64,000 nt of DNA from Neonectria sp. B-13. Taxonomy: Eukaryota > Ascomycota > Sordariomycetes > Hypocreales > Nectriaceae. The stretch spans positions 721,535-785,534 of the forward strand of contig NOKP01000008.1 of NCBI GenBank assembly GCA_002682825.1, in the 5' to 3' direction. Position 1 is the stretch's first letter. Every line of letters starts with the position of its first letter. The notes beneath the pieces were generated by a model. That model made no database searches. It saw only the letters and a list, made by a program, of their open reading frames with translations, and was not told the origin of the DNA. Below, in pieces: positions 1 to 11,100 of this stretch. The position numbers and the translations under genes are program-made.

Positions 1-2
1 TC

Positions 3-254
3 GCAGAGCCGCTGGGCCAGATCCTGGCCGCTGTTGGTCTCCTGCTCAGCGGTGTGCTCGGCATCGTCGGACGACTTGTAAGTTCACATGGCCTCCATCA
101 CGAATGAAAGAATTGTGCTGACATCTCTTAGCTGAGCGGACTTGGACTTGGTGGGTTGATCGATGGTCTGCTGGGCGGACTTGGCCTGGACAAAATTCTC
201 AAGGGCCTTGGTCTTGGAAGCGTTGTTAGCTCCTTGACCGGCAAGAAGAAGTAA
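3..254 (+). CDS. 3' end of a Gly/Leu-rich hydrophobic protein (5' part outside the window)
   Basis: The gene enters from the left edge. The first exon in the window ends at 77; an intron at 78-131 (GTAAGT...TTAG) joins codons in phase 0 to a last exon at 132-254 ending in TAA. The visible 65 residues are almost wholly Gly, Leu, Ile and Val with regular Gly spacing (for example GLGLGGLIDGLLGGLGL), and end in a basic SSLTGKKK tail. The pattern could form a glycine-zipper-like amphipathic or membrane-associating segment. I do not recognise the family; many fungal small secreted or wall-associated proteins have similar Gly/Leu-rich ends. The reading frame and splice sites are convincing; the function is unknown. 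Confidence 0.65.
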
Positions 255-581
255 ATGTGTACTTGATAACGAGGGATTACGATTTTAAGGGGAAAGGCGT
301 ATGATATTCATTGCAATGATTGTACGATTTAGTTTAGGCTGTCAATTGAATTGGTTCGACAATACTCTCATCTTGTTTTGAGCATCCAGTGCATTGTGGT
401 GTTGTAGCCAACAACGAGCCTGCTTGATTAAGTATACGATATATGCATCTACCGGATCTTAGTCATCCAGGTTCTCCAACGGAGTACAAAGTTCAAATTT
501 TCCTCCCATCTCAACTATCCGCTCAACATCAGTCACAATGATCTAGCACATGAGCGAAGCGGCGCCGGCATCGCTGCCACC
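255..581. other. Intergenic, 3' UTR and promoter
   Basis: This 327-base AT-richer stretch lies between two genes on the + strand. It must hold the 3' UTR of the left gene and the promoter of the histidine phosphatase. No ORF, structured RNA or repeat is evident. Confidence 0.5.
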
Positions 582-1343
582 ATGCGTCTCTTCCTCATCC
601 GCCATGGAGAAACAGTCGACAACGTCGCAGGCCTCTACGCTGGGTCGCGCGACTCGCCGCTGACCACCCACGGTGTGCTCCAGGCCCGCCGTCTGGCAGC
701 CCACCTCGCCGCCAGAGTCACGGTGAAGCACCTCTTCTCGTCCGACCTCCAGCGCGCCGTGCGCACCGCCCAGGCCGTCTGCGACTCGCAGAAACGCAGG
801 CGCAAGACCGACCTGGCCATCGTGCAGGTGCCGCAGTTGAGGGAGAAGGACTTTGGCTCCGGCGAGGGAGCAAAATTTGCGTCGGGGGAACATGAAGGCG
901 CCGAGACGCCCGAGGCAATGAGGCTGCGGGTCGACCGGTTCTTGGATGAGCATCTCGTCCCGGTGCTCGACGTTGGCGAGTCTTCCGTCTGCATCGTCGC
1001 CCACGGCATCATCCTCGGCGTCCTTTTCAAGGCCCTCTCTGCAAGGATCCAGTCTGCCATTGCACCTGGCGCTCAGTCAGAGTTTTCCGACCCGTCGGCT
1101 CTAGCTCGTCTCTGGTGGAGCAACACAGGCTACCTGGAAGGGGTCCTGTCTGCTCTACCAAGCCAACCTGACAGTCGTCTGCCACTGAAGCTCTCCATTG
1201 AGACCATCAACAGCATGGACCACGTCAAGGGTCTGAAGAAGACGCGCGGTGGCATTGGCAGCGCCAAGTTCGACGAGAAACAGAGGACGATGGACTCGTT
1301 CTTCAAGCCGCCGTCGCGGAAGCGCAAGCACGACGACAAATAA
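582..1343 (+). CDS. Histidine phosphatase (phosphoglycerate mutase family) with C-terminal PIP-box-like tail
   Basis: A single-exon gene of 253 residues. The N-terminus carries the signature LIRHGET, with the phospho-acceptor His at residue 8, and the second conserved His lies in IVAHGIILG near residue 143. This identifies the branch-2-like histidine phosphatase/phosphoglycerate mutase superfamily. The substrate cannot be predicted; fungal members range from fructose-bisphosphatase-like to nucleotide or protein phosphatases. The start at 582 places the RHG motif at its usual distance from the N-terminus. Beyond the catalytic domain is a tail with QRTMDSFF at residues 234-241, which fits the PCNA-interacting consensus (Q-x-x-hydrophobic-x-x-F-F), followed at once by the basic KPPSRKRK, a plausible nuclear localisation signal. 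This suggests a nuclear role, which is an inference. The gene converges with Eme1, 280 bases away. Confidence 0.88.
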   Translation: MRLFLIRHGETVDNVAGLYAGSRDSPLTTHGVLQARRLAAHLAARVTVKHLFSSDLQRAVRTAQAVCDSQKRRRKTDLAIVQVPQLREKDFGSGEGAKFASGEHEGAETPEAMRLRVDRFLDEHLVPVLDVGESSVCIVAHGIILGVLFKALSARIQSAIAPGAQSEFSDPSALARLWWSNTGYLEGVLSALPSQPDSRLPLKLSIETINSMDHVKGLKKTRGGIGSAKFDEKQRTMDSFFKPPSRKRKHDDK

Positions 1344-1623
1344 CGCTTGCGCTCTCCACCAATGGTACGTTGATACTCTCTTTTAATTACACCATCCCCA
1401 AGCTTTATGATGAAGAAGCAATCACACGACTATACCGAAACATACTGTGGAAAAGATTTTGTCCAACCGCTATCTGACAGCTTGAACTACTCAATCATTT
1501 TTTTGTTCCCGCTTTGTCGAGAGACTAGCTAACATGAAATCAGGACTTTTATTCGCAGCTGACTGCCCAGCTTAATATGCTTTATGATACCCAGGCATAA
1601 ATAAATACCTTAATACATCCATC

Positions 1624-3579
1624 TTAAACATCCGTGCTCCCATCATCCCGTCCTGTGAATACTTTGTGCATCCGGCGACTGACGGCCTGTCCGACCGTCC
1701 GATCTGAAAATGCTCCGTCCTTGTTCGCACTCTTTCTTATTCCCTCCAGCCTGGTCGGTCCGTCCGCCTCCAACATCCGCACCAAGTCGCTCACTGTCTC
1801 AAACTCTGCAGCGATACCGTATGCAATGGGGGCCGTCACCCTCACGATTTCCTGGAGCATGCGAACGTATGTGTCCCTGGCGTCGTCGCCCGTCTTGACC
1901 TGCCCACTCTCCATGCAAAATCCCGCCCCCAGGGTCGCCTGATCCCTTTGCTTCCTGTACGGCACCGTCGACACGTGCTGCGTAAATATGGTGATCCACT
2001 GCGCCGTCTCCAAAGGTATCATCGTGTGGTGGATAAGCACATCGTACATGACTTGAAGCTGAAGCAGGGCATCCTCGATCTTCTCCTCGGATACGTAATC
2101 CTCAGCGTTGGTCCTCCGGCGACTGCCTGTCTGTGCTGATGGCTCCTGGGATCGAACATGCGACGCAAACTGCCTGTTGCGAAGGTTGCGGTTCTTGCGC
2201 ATCCAAGGGATCAACCCTTCGAGTAGATATATAATTTGGTGGTTGTCAAAGTGCTGGGTCATCTTACCGACGTGTGACTCGAGGTCATCTTCCAGCGCCA
2301 GCTTGACAAACTCGGCGGCCGTCAAAATGACCAGTATGTGCTTCTCATCGTGAATCTGCAACGGCAGTGGTTCCCAGAGGCCCAGGTCATCGTTGTAGCG
2401 ACTCCTCACTTTCCTGCGCCACTTGATAACGTTCTCGACAGGGCTGTTCCAGGTGGTGTAATGGACATCGAGGCCCTGCAGCATGGTCTCGAGCTGCAAA
2501 GCCGTCGTAGGGTTCATGTTCGAGGGTATGTCAACAATCATCTCCGGGGTCGAGACTTTCTTGTCTGTTCGGAGTTTGTTGACTTCGGCCAGAGCTGTAG
2601 TTCGTTCCTTGTCACGGGCCTTGGCTTCCTTTGCTTGCTGCTTCTCCCGGCGCTTGGTTTCTTTGTCGACTTCCTTGGCTGCAGCTCTCGCTTCCTTGTC
2701 TCGTGTCCGCTCCTCTGCCGATTTCTGGGGTTTTGACGTTCTTCGTGACTTCGAGGTTATGATATCACTTTGAGAGCGTTGCAACTGCGATCTTCGGCAT
2801 TTCGCAAGGTCAAAGTCCGCAATGTCGGGAAACTCGTCATCGGATATATCAGGGCCTGAGTCCTCGATGTCGATTACGACCGGTCTTGTTCGTAAGGGTG
2901 AGGAGCTAAAGGAGCAGGCTTGGGGGGCCGAGCTGGAAATTGGGTCCCATTCGGCTTTGCGACTTGTAGGCCTTGCGACTGGCGCAGTTGTCTCGCCTGT
3001 GTGTGTTGGTCTCTTACCCGTCTGCCTCACATCTCTTGACTTTAGGGCTGCATCTGTTGGCTGTGGAGAACTCGCAAACGGGTCCGACGATTCAGGTATA
3101 GTCGTGATCGGTTTTTGTGCGTGCCGAGGGGGGCTGATGAATGGATCTGAATCCTGCGAGAGCTGTATTGTATTTCTCGTTGGTGCACAGGTCTCGGCAT
3201 TGCGACGATCCCAGGGCTTCGATTTCGGTGTCGTGGCCCGCTCCGGGGAGCTGGTAAGATCAATGGGATCGGATGCCACAGTTGCTCTTGTGCCGGTCCG
3301 AACGTTTGGTCCCAATACTGGTCGGGGAGAATGGCGTTTAGGCGGGCGATCGGAAACGGGTAACGGAGATATCTTGCGTTTGTTTTGCGCCGGTGAAGCT
3401 AGAATCGGTTCATCGATGTCGATGCTCGTGTCAAAGTCGTCAGAGAGGAAAAAGTAGTCGTTTGAAAGGACAGGGTTGGCTATGCCAGCCACAGTGTTCT
3501 GGAGTCCATGGCCGCTCCTAGCTTGGGGGATGGGACCTGGTGGGCTGGACGAAATGAGGTCAATTACCTCTGGCGCCAT
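1624..3579 (-). CDS. EME1: Crossover junction endonuclease subunit Eme1/Mms4
   Basis: A single-exon gene of 651 residues. Eme1 (Mms4) is the non-catalytic partner of Mus81; the heterodimer cuts branched DNA such as stalled forks, D-loops and nicked Holliday junctions in the nucleus. The first ~260 residues are low-complexity, Ser/Pro-rich and probably disordered. They end in the family-typical acidic block DDEFPDIADFDL, then a highly charged coiled segment (about 280-340). The ERCC4-like nuclease fold begins near PEMIVDIPSN (about 350), and helix-hairpin-helix sequence should follow. No ERKxxxD catalytic motif is visible, as expected for the inactive subunit. Three hydrophobic-acidic motifs, VIDL (5-8), PIDL (105-108) and VVIDI (234-238), each beside Ser or acidic residues, look like SUMO-interaction motifs. 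The family call rests on overall recognition and not on an alignment. Confidence 0.82.
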   Translation of the reverse strand: MAPEVIDLISSSPPGPIPQARSGHGLQNTVAGIANPVLSNDYFFLSDDFDTSIDIDEPILASPAQNKRKISPLPVSDRPPKRHSPRPVLGPNVRTGTRATVASDPIDLTSSPERATTPKSKPWDRRNAETCAPTRNTIQLSQDSDPFISPPRHAQKPITTIPESSDPFASSPQPTDAALKSRDVRQTGKRPTHTGETTAPVARPTSRKAEWDPISSSAPQACSFSSSPLRTRPVVIDIEDSGPDISDDEFPDIADFDLAKCRRSQLQRSQSDIITSKSRRTSKPQKSAEERTRDKEARAAAKEVDKETKRREKQQAKEAKARDKERTTALAEVNKLRTDKKVSTPEMIVDIPSNMNPTTALQLETMLQGLDVHYTTWNSPVENVIKWRRKVRSRYNDDLGLWEPLPLQIHDEKHILVILTAAEFVKLALEDDLESHVGKMTQHFDNHQIIYLLEGLIPWMRKNRNLRNRQFASHVRSQEPSAQTGSRRRTNAEDYVSEEKIEDALLQLQVMYDVLIHHTMIPLETAQWITIFTQHVSTVPYRKQRDQATLGAGFCMESGQVKTGDDARDTYVRMLQEIVRVTAPIAYGIAAEFETVSDLVRMLEADGPTRLEGIRKSANKDGAFSDRTVGQAVSRRMHKVFTGRDDGSTDV

Positions 3580-6500
3580 ACCTTCAGATTGCCTCCTGAG
3601 AAGGCATGGACGAAGAGTTGTGACCGAGCCGCGAAGGGAAGTGGGATGAAGAATGGGGACGCTTCCGAATCCGAAGTGGGATGGCAGCCTGCGCGTGTGG
3701 TGACGCGACGACTTGGCATGGCTCTAACACGTCCAACGCCAAAGTCACGTGCACCCCACGGTCACCATATTTCCTTCCACTGTCCGGGTGGATGGCCTCA
3801 AAGCCGATGTTGCAGGATGGCTTGTACGGGCTCATGCATTTGCGGGCCGTAGGAGCCAACAGTATTGCAGCATCACAGTATCACAGCATCGAGCATATAC
3901 GTAGCATCCATCCAGTCCCTTCCCCGCTCGAATCTCCCAATTCCCTGAAACGCCTCCCGCTCGGCCTTACAATGGCACTGTAGCATTGGACTCGAAACGA
4001 AACTTTACTAGATGTGACTGCGTCGTGGACTTGCAGAGAACAGTCTCGACAGGCCTCAGTCACCCTTGCCGCCTCGAGCGATGCCGGGTTGTTCGGTGAT
4101 TAAGACTTTGGCGCCGCAGGGGTACTAGGATGGCTTCGTTGACGGTGAGCGCCCTAAGCCAACTCTGACCTGAAGTCCGACAATTACTTCGTGCACTTTA
4201 AGCCCGCCGTAAAGCAAAAGCGCCCGAGCTACATACTACCTAACTCACGTATGACAAACCCAGGGCCTTCAATCGAGGAATTGGTAATCACATCAGTGAC
4301 CAGATGCCCCAGCCAAAACGAACACCAACGGTATAGGGTAGCCTACGTGGAACAAATCAGTTCGAATAGAAAGCCGTTCGCTCATTAAACCCCACAAACC
4401 ACTCATCATTCTAAAAGTCACATGGGGGACGAACAGGTGGCGACTATTGATCTCCGCATGCCATTGTCTTGGGGCATGTAAGACCCTTTCCTGGTCATTA
4501 AATCGCATTCCTGACCTCAAGGGCGAGCTTTCTAAGATATGCTTCCCATATCTTAGGGAAATTAGTGAGGAGCGTCCTTGGATGGTATTTCCAGAGCTGA
4601 CAGTCCAAGATGAGAAATGTTATCCAGTGTTGTTCGTGTTGGAAGTAAAACTTATAATTTGTGATTCTGGGTACCCCTTACCTTGCAACTGCAGTGGGCC
4701 GGAGTCCTTATTCACGGTCTTGAGGACCCTGGATTGGGACTCGACCTTGAACTAAGTGACGACCTAGCTAAGAAAAAGAGACATCGCTGCCCACCAAGGA
4801 ACAGCCATCCACATCATACGTAATAAGCAAAAGGAACAATCGTACATATGACGAATTTGTACCTACATACCATGCTCCAAGTGGTCTGTACGAAGTCGAC
4901 TAGATCTCTTGCTAGACACTAGTTCTCCAAACTAGGTCTGGGAGACGGATCTAAGTCCGGACATGTCGAACAATGGCATATTCTCGCTTGCAGTGGTAGT
5001 AGTGGAAGTTCAGTGTGACTTTGGTGATGGAAGCTGGAATATCGACAGGGCTGATGGTGAGACTGAGACTGTGAGACTGCTCGGGAACAAGCTGCCGGCA
5101 GCCAGCAGGAGGAGATCTGGCAGGTCGTGGCGGAGGTGCGTGCATGCATGGCGTGGCACGGGAAAGCTGGCCAACAGCCCAGTACATATCCGCAGATACC
5201 CTGTCATTGCACGAGTCGTCGGCCTTGCTAAGTAAGGACTTAACTTTTGGGTCGGATCTTGGTCGGATGGAGGCGCTGAAGCAAGTCCGTGACGCGATCG
5301 GTCTCTAATGGGTTGCACAGCACGAACTGGCTGCATCCTTGTAGTTGAAGGGAGAGACTTGAAGAACCGGGGACCGACGCCAGGAACCGATACGGCGAGG
5401 ATAAGGACCAACACAGGGACGACAGGGACCAACAGGCCGACCAGCGACCCATTACAGGGAGTCGAAGGTGGAGACACTACCTGAAACGAACCACGGTGAT
5501 CGTGCTCATCGCCAGTGACGAATTGCTTCTGCTTGGAGCCAACTTGGAGCCAAGTTGTGATAATTAGAGGTTTGGTTGCAGAGAGACTTGCTTCTTTGAT
5601 GGGGAATGGTGCCATTCGCTGCTACCCTGTCATTGGCTTTGGCGCGCCATCGCAAGTCTCGCGTCGCTCGCCCTCGCTTTGCACCCAGTCCCCGCCCGTG
5701 GCCCCATTGGACAAGGTGTCACACGGTGTGGTGGTCTCTCTCTCTGGCACATGGTAAGACACATTGAAAACGCCAGCAACTAAGATACGGCAGCCGAACA
5801 AGGCGGCGCAGAGACCTGTCTTGTGCTGAGGCAGACACAGAGACCGATGTCCAATATCCAATGTTCAGAGATGAAGACAAGCAAGCAGCCGGCAGACCGC
5901 CAACTCATCGCTTCATGTGCAGAGCATACTATGCGCCCGGTGCTGCAAGGACTGCGCTACGCCGCTGCGTATGTACTTCGTACGTGGTGAAGCAGAAGCA
6001 CTGGAGAGCGGTACTATGCTTCTGCCGTCCTCGGAAGGCCCGTCCCCGCCGTGGGATGGGTGAGGCCGCACCCGCTGATGCAGGCAAAGTGGGTGTCGCG
6101 GATGCAGGACGGAGTAACTTAACAGGCCGATCTGCCCCTTTTGAGACATTTTGGCGTTGGACAGGGATAGGGAGGGACGGGATCGATGCTTTGGATTGTT
6201 GCATGTATGCACTCCGTACTGTAAGAGACGACGGGAGGGACGAAGTACAGTACGTACTCCAAGGAGCGGCTGGGAGAGAAGAGCACATGGGTATTCGTAG
6301 ATGTACGTACGAAGTGTACTATGCATGCATTCGGACGAGGGAGGTATCCTGAGGTGCTGGTGCAGACGGTGGAGTCGAGGACCGTTACAGTCCACGTCCA
6401 CGTCCACGTTCGTGTCGTGGGATCGGCGGCCTGCAAAGTTTGCGTGCCTGGCATGGCTAGGGGCCGCTAAACCAGCGCGTCGGTTCCCCGGGCCCCTGAA

Positions 6501-8193
6501 AATGACGGGAGAGGAGAGTGGGAAAGGAGTTTTCAAGCCAAGGAGCCCAAGCCTAGGCCTAAGCCCAGGCCCGAGGAGGCACTTGGGGAAGTTGGGGACT
6601 CTGGTGATGCGGGTGGTTGGTCACCGACTGTGTGATTGTTTGTCTGTGAGCGTGTGTGTGTGTGTGTGTGTGTGTGCGCGAAGTGGCTGTGCGGACCAGA
6701 GAAAGAGGGTGGGTGCGTAGATAAGTTGATAGTGTGTGGATGAGGTGCGGAGTTTGGGTGGCAGAGGAGAGAGCGGACAAAAAAGCAGCTGTCGCCGTGT
6801 AGGCCAGCTCCCTCTGCCACTGTACAGGCTTTTACGTCCAGGGTCCAAGGCCCAGTCCCCGGGCGTCCACCTTTCCAGGGGCCCCTGATTGTGTGTTCTA
6901 ACCTCTATGCTAGCTTGAGGAGGCGCTTATGCTGCCAGACTGTGGTCAATGCCATGGATGGACACGCACTGGATGGCAGCAGTGGATGCTCAAAGTGACA
7001 AATGCTGTTTGTTCTCTGAGCGTCCATGCTTCCATTTCCCTAGACTCTGGCCTCCGTCCCTGACCAGTGACAACTCGACCAAACCCGGCCTAGAGGCTGG
7101 GCTCTGGGCTCTGGACAGGGCGCTGGGCCGATTTCAGGGGCCCGGGACCGCGGAGACCAGGGCCACTGCCGCTAGAAGGGGCCTAAAGGGGTGCTTGGGC
7201 CAGGCACCACTCTCCCAGCCAGCGGACCGCCAACCACTGACTAGCAGGCACCCTCTCCCCGGCGCGCCATTGGAAGCTGGCGAACTGGGCGCGTTGGAAC
7301 TTGGGAGGCTCGGGCCCAAGCGACGGGGAGACCCAACGGGTAACGGTATAGGGGCAGGGGATGTCCCTTAGCAAACTTGGGTGCATTAGTCCCTGGAGGC
7401 GCTGGCGGGTTAGGGGGCAGTCGCTGTCAGGTCCGCCACTGTGAAGGGAGCGATCCAATGCCGTAGCGTGCCAGAACTGCCAGTACCTCGCCGTCTGGTG
7501 CTCACCTCACCGTCCACCCAGGTACCTGCAGGTGCAGGCATCGTTCCATTCCGTCCAGGTCCCGTCCCTTTTCTCAGCGTCCTCTCTCCCTCCTGAGCGA
7601 GCTAACCGCCAACGCCCACATCCACTTCCACTTCCACCTCCACGCCCTCACCCACACCCACCACCCAACCCACGCCAACACCATCTTTTTCCTCGCCCGC
7701 CCGTTGTCGCGTTTCTGTTCCAGCTTTTTGCCTGTCCATCGCGTTGTCGTTGTCCTATACTTTTCCGCTTTCCCGCTCGAAATCCTTTCAACAAACCACT
7801 TTTAACGAGGCGCATCTGTTGTCGTCCAACTCCTCCTGTCGCTGGAACGAACGTCGAATCCGCAGCCGGCTCGGAACGCCCTCCCCTGTTTAATTACAAA
7901 CCCCCCACACCCCTAGTTGGGATAAACACTCGCGCCGTCTTCGTCTTGCTGCCAGACGCCCTCTGCGACCTGACTGCTGCGACCAACTACCTCCCGCGAG
8001 ACTGTCTGGGACATCCTTCGAGAGCGAGCGCAAAGTTACCGTTCGCAGACTCATGACGTCCTGAACAAGTCGACTGTCATCCTCTTTCCTTTCGTGGGAC
8101 CCATCTTCACCCGAGCCCATTGCGGCACCACCGCACGACTCGACAAACTCTACACTCACTCGAACTCGCGCAACTCGATCCCCTTCTCCAGCC
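3580..8193. other. Long intergenic region (4.6 kb) between divergent Eme1 and kinesin genes
   Basis: I see no convincing gene. ORFs of 60-200 codons occur on both strands but are short, overlap each other, and have low-complexity or arginine/proline-biased translations. The region from about 7530 to 8190 is strongly C/T-rich with runs such as CCACTTCCACTTCCACC, typical of a fungal 5' leader, and probably is the untranslated leader and promoter of the kinesin gene. A GT dinucleotide run lies at 6652-6676 and three copies of CGTCCA at about 6395-6411. TACTCCGTAC-like words recur around 6200-6320. A non-coding RNA or an unrecognised small multi-exon gene cannot be excluded. Confidence 0.55.
6652..6676. 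repeat. GT dinucleotide microsatellite, about 12 units
   Basis: An uninterrupted run of alternating G and T, 25 bases long, sits in the non-coding region upstream of the kinesin gene. It is the longest pure dinucleotide run I noticed in the window and should be length-variable between strains. Confidence 0.95.
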
Positions 8194-11100
8194 ATGGCGA
8201 GCTCGCCGCCGGCTTCGCCTGGGGGCCAACTTCCCCAGCGGCCTCTCAGCGCCATTGCCTCTCGGACCGGCCCCAGGAGCAGCAGCCGCATGAGCACGAC
8301 CAGCAAGACAGGAGGTGGCAGCAGGGCCTCTGATGATGAAAGCCGCACCGCCGTCAAAGTCGGTATGTATCGTCGCCAGTTCCGGCCGCTTGAATCCGGA
8401 CGTTGACCTTGTACTAGTTGTTCGTGTTCGACCGCCGCTCAACCCTAACGATCCCGGCTACGAATTGATTCCACAGCGCTTTCAGCGGTCTTCGGTCCAG
8501 ACCACGTCCAATACCAACCTCACCATCGACTCGCCCCAGGGCCGCAAGCTGTTCGTATTTGACCGCGTTTTCGGTCCGGATGTTGTGCAGGAAGGCATCT
8601 GGGACTATCTCTCCGACTGCGTTGGTGCCTTCACCCAGGGTTACAACGTTTCCCTTCTCGCCTACGGCCAGTCTGGCGCTGGCAAATCCTACACCATGGG
8701 CACCTCGGGCCCCGAAGAGCAGCACGACTCTGAGTTAATGGGTAATGACGCACCCACGATCGCCCTGTCGAAAAATGCTGACCAATGGATCTAGGTGTCA
8801 TTCCTCGAGCTGCCGCGGCCCTGTTCGAGGCGCTTGACGAGCCCACCACGTCTGGCCCTAAGACTAACAGGAATTCAATGTCCCACTTGCGATCTCCCCG
8901 GGGTTATGCCCAGCAAACCGACCTCGGTGACCGCAACTGGTCGCTCAAGGCCAGCTATGTCGAAATTTACAACGAGCAGCTCCGCGATCTCCTCGTGCCC
9001 GAGAACACCCCCTTGAACGAACGTGGCAATGTGGCCATTCGTGAGGACGTCAAGGGCAACATCCTCCTAACTGGTCTACGTCAAGTCGAGATTAACTCGG
9101 TTGACGATCTGATGAACGCTTTAAACTTTGGCTCTAGCATTCGCCAGACCGACGCCACTGCCATCAATGCCAAGTCGTCACGTTCCCATGCCGTCTTCTC
9201 ACTCAACCTTGTCCAGCGTAAAAGCAAGACACCCCCCACACCCGGCGCTGAGAAGCGCTTCTCCGTTCCCCTCGAGGCTATGACCGGCCAAGAGGTCTCC
9301 GTCACCACCGATAGCAAACTACACTTTGTCGATCTCGCAGGTAGCGAACGTCTCAAGAACACCGGCGCCCAAGGTGATCGTGCCAAGGAGGGTATCTCCA
9401 TCAACGCCGGTCTCGCCTCCCTCGGCAAGGTCATTAGCCAGCTCTCATCGCGATCGGCCGGATCTCACGTCTCGTATCGCGATTCCCGCCTGACTCGTCT
9501 ACTCCAGGACTCATTGGGTGGCAACGCTATTACTTACATGATTGCTTGTGTTACGCCCGCCGAGTTCCACCTGAGCGAGACTCTCAACACCGTCCAGTAC
9601 GCCCAACGTGCCCGCGCCATCCAGTCGAAGCCCCGCATTCAGCAGATTGAAGAGGGCGACAAACAGGCCGTAATTGATCGACTCAAGGCCGAGGTTGCGT
9701 TCCTGAGGGAGCAGATTCGCAGCAACGCTGACCGCGGCAACGCCAGTCCCAGACGCACCGCACCAGGACCCAACGAGCGATCCGAGCGACAGAGCGAGCG
9801 CCAAGTCGAGTTACAGAACCAGCTGCTTGATACCCAGGAGAACTACACGGCGCTCAGCCAGCGTCACGCCCGACTGATCTCGCAGATGGCCAAGGCCCGC
9901 GAACACGAATCAGACGAAAACCAACTACTAGAAGATTCTCTTGGCGACACCGCGACAGACCGCCTCAACCGCTCCAACTCATTTGCACAGGCCGTCGAAC
10001 AGGTCGTTCTCGAGTACGAAAAGACAATCCAATCCCTAGAGCAGTCCCTTTCGAGCACTCGCGGCACCTTGTCCAACACGGAGACGAGCCTGCTCGAGAA
10101 AGAAACCAAGTGCGCATATATCGAGACCATCAACACACAGCTGCAATCCCGACTACAGAAGCTCATGGATCGCGAGGCTAGCACGGAGAACTATCTCCAC
10201 GATTTGGAGGCCAAGCTTGATGGACACACTAGCGGCGAGGAGAAGAATGCTACCATCATCATGGAGCTGCGCAAGGAAATTGCCCGTGTGCGAGAAAACG
10301 AAGCTTCGTGCGAGGACTACATCTCGACTCTCGAAGAGCGGCTTGCTGAGGCCGATCAGGATGCCGAACTGATGCAGCGTGAGGTCGACCGGCTAGAGCA
10401 GGTCATCGAGCGCCAACGAAGCCTTGGCAAGCTCGATTCGCTCCTTCACGAGCTTGACCAGATCCACGACGGAAAGGATAATGACAAGGAACCGGGCGCT
10501 CATCCTGTTACGGAACCGACCAATGGTGTCGCCCGCCGTGGCAGAGCCGAGCACTCCCGGAGTCAGTCTCACGTTAGCCGACACAGCCAGATGGAGGAGC
10601 CCATCCCCGAGGCTGACGAGGAGGGTGTCGATTCCCAGATCAGCACTGTTAAGGAGGAGGCTGACGAAGACGGCTCCATCAAGGAAACCCGTCTCGAGAC
10701 ACCCCAGGGTGACATGGTGCCCCAAAGCCCAGCCCAATCCAAGTTTGTCGCCGATAAGCTGGATAACGTGACCCAGGAGCTTTTTGGTCTGCGAATGGAG
10801 CATGAGACGACCCTCAATGACCTTGACTCCCTGCAGGCCAAGTATGAAGAAGCTATGCGCAACCTGTCTGAGCTCCAGGATGTCGTGGACGAGTCTCGCC
10901 ATACCAGCCGCCCTCGCGACTCCGTGTTGTCCGTCACGTCCCCGATTGAGACTCGCCCTGAGTCTTTCTTGTCCGACGAAAGGTCGAGCGATTTGAAGGA
11001 TGGACCGCGGTCTTCCTTTTCGCGATCACTCTCCTCGGAGCTATCCTCGGCTATGGACTCGCCTGCTACCGTCGACTCATCTAACGCAGACGTCTCCGAA

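Noticed and set aside
5010..5615. 201-codon minus ORF in the long intergenic region
   Set aside because: Low-complexity, overlapped by other frames, no splice pattern or motif to support it.
7532..8056. 174-codon ORF upstream of the kinesin gene
   Set aside because: It is translated from the CCA/CTT-rich leader and has no folded-protein features.
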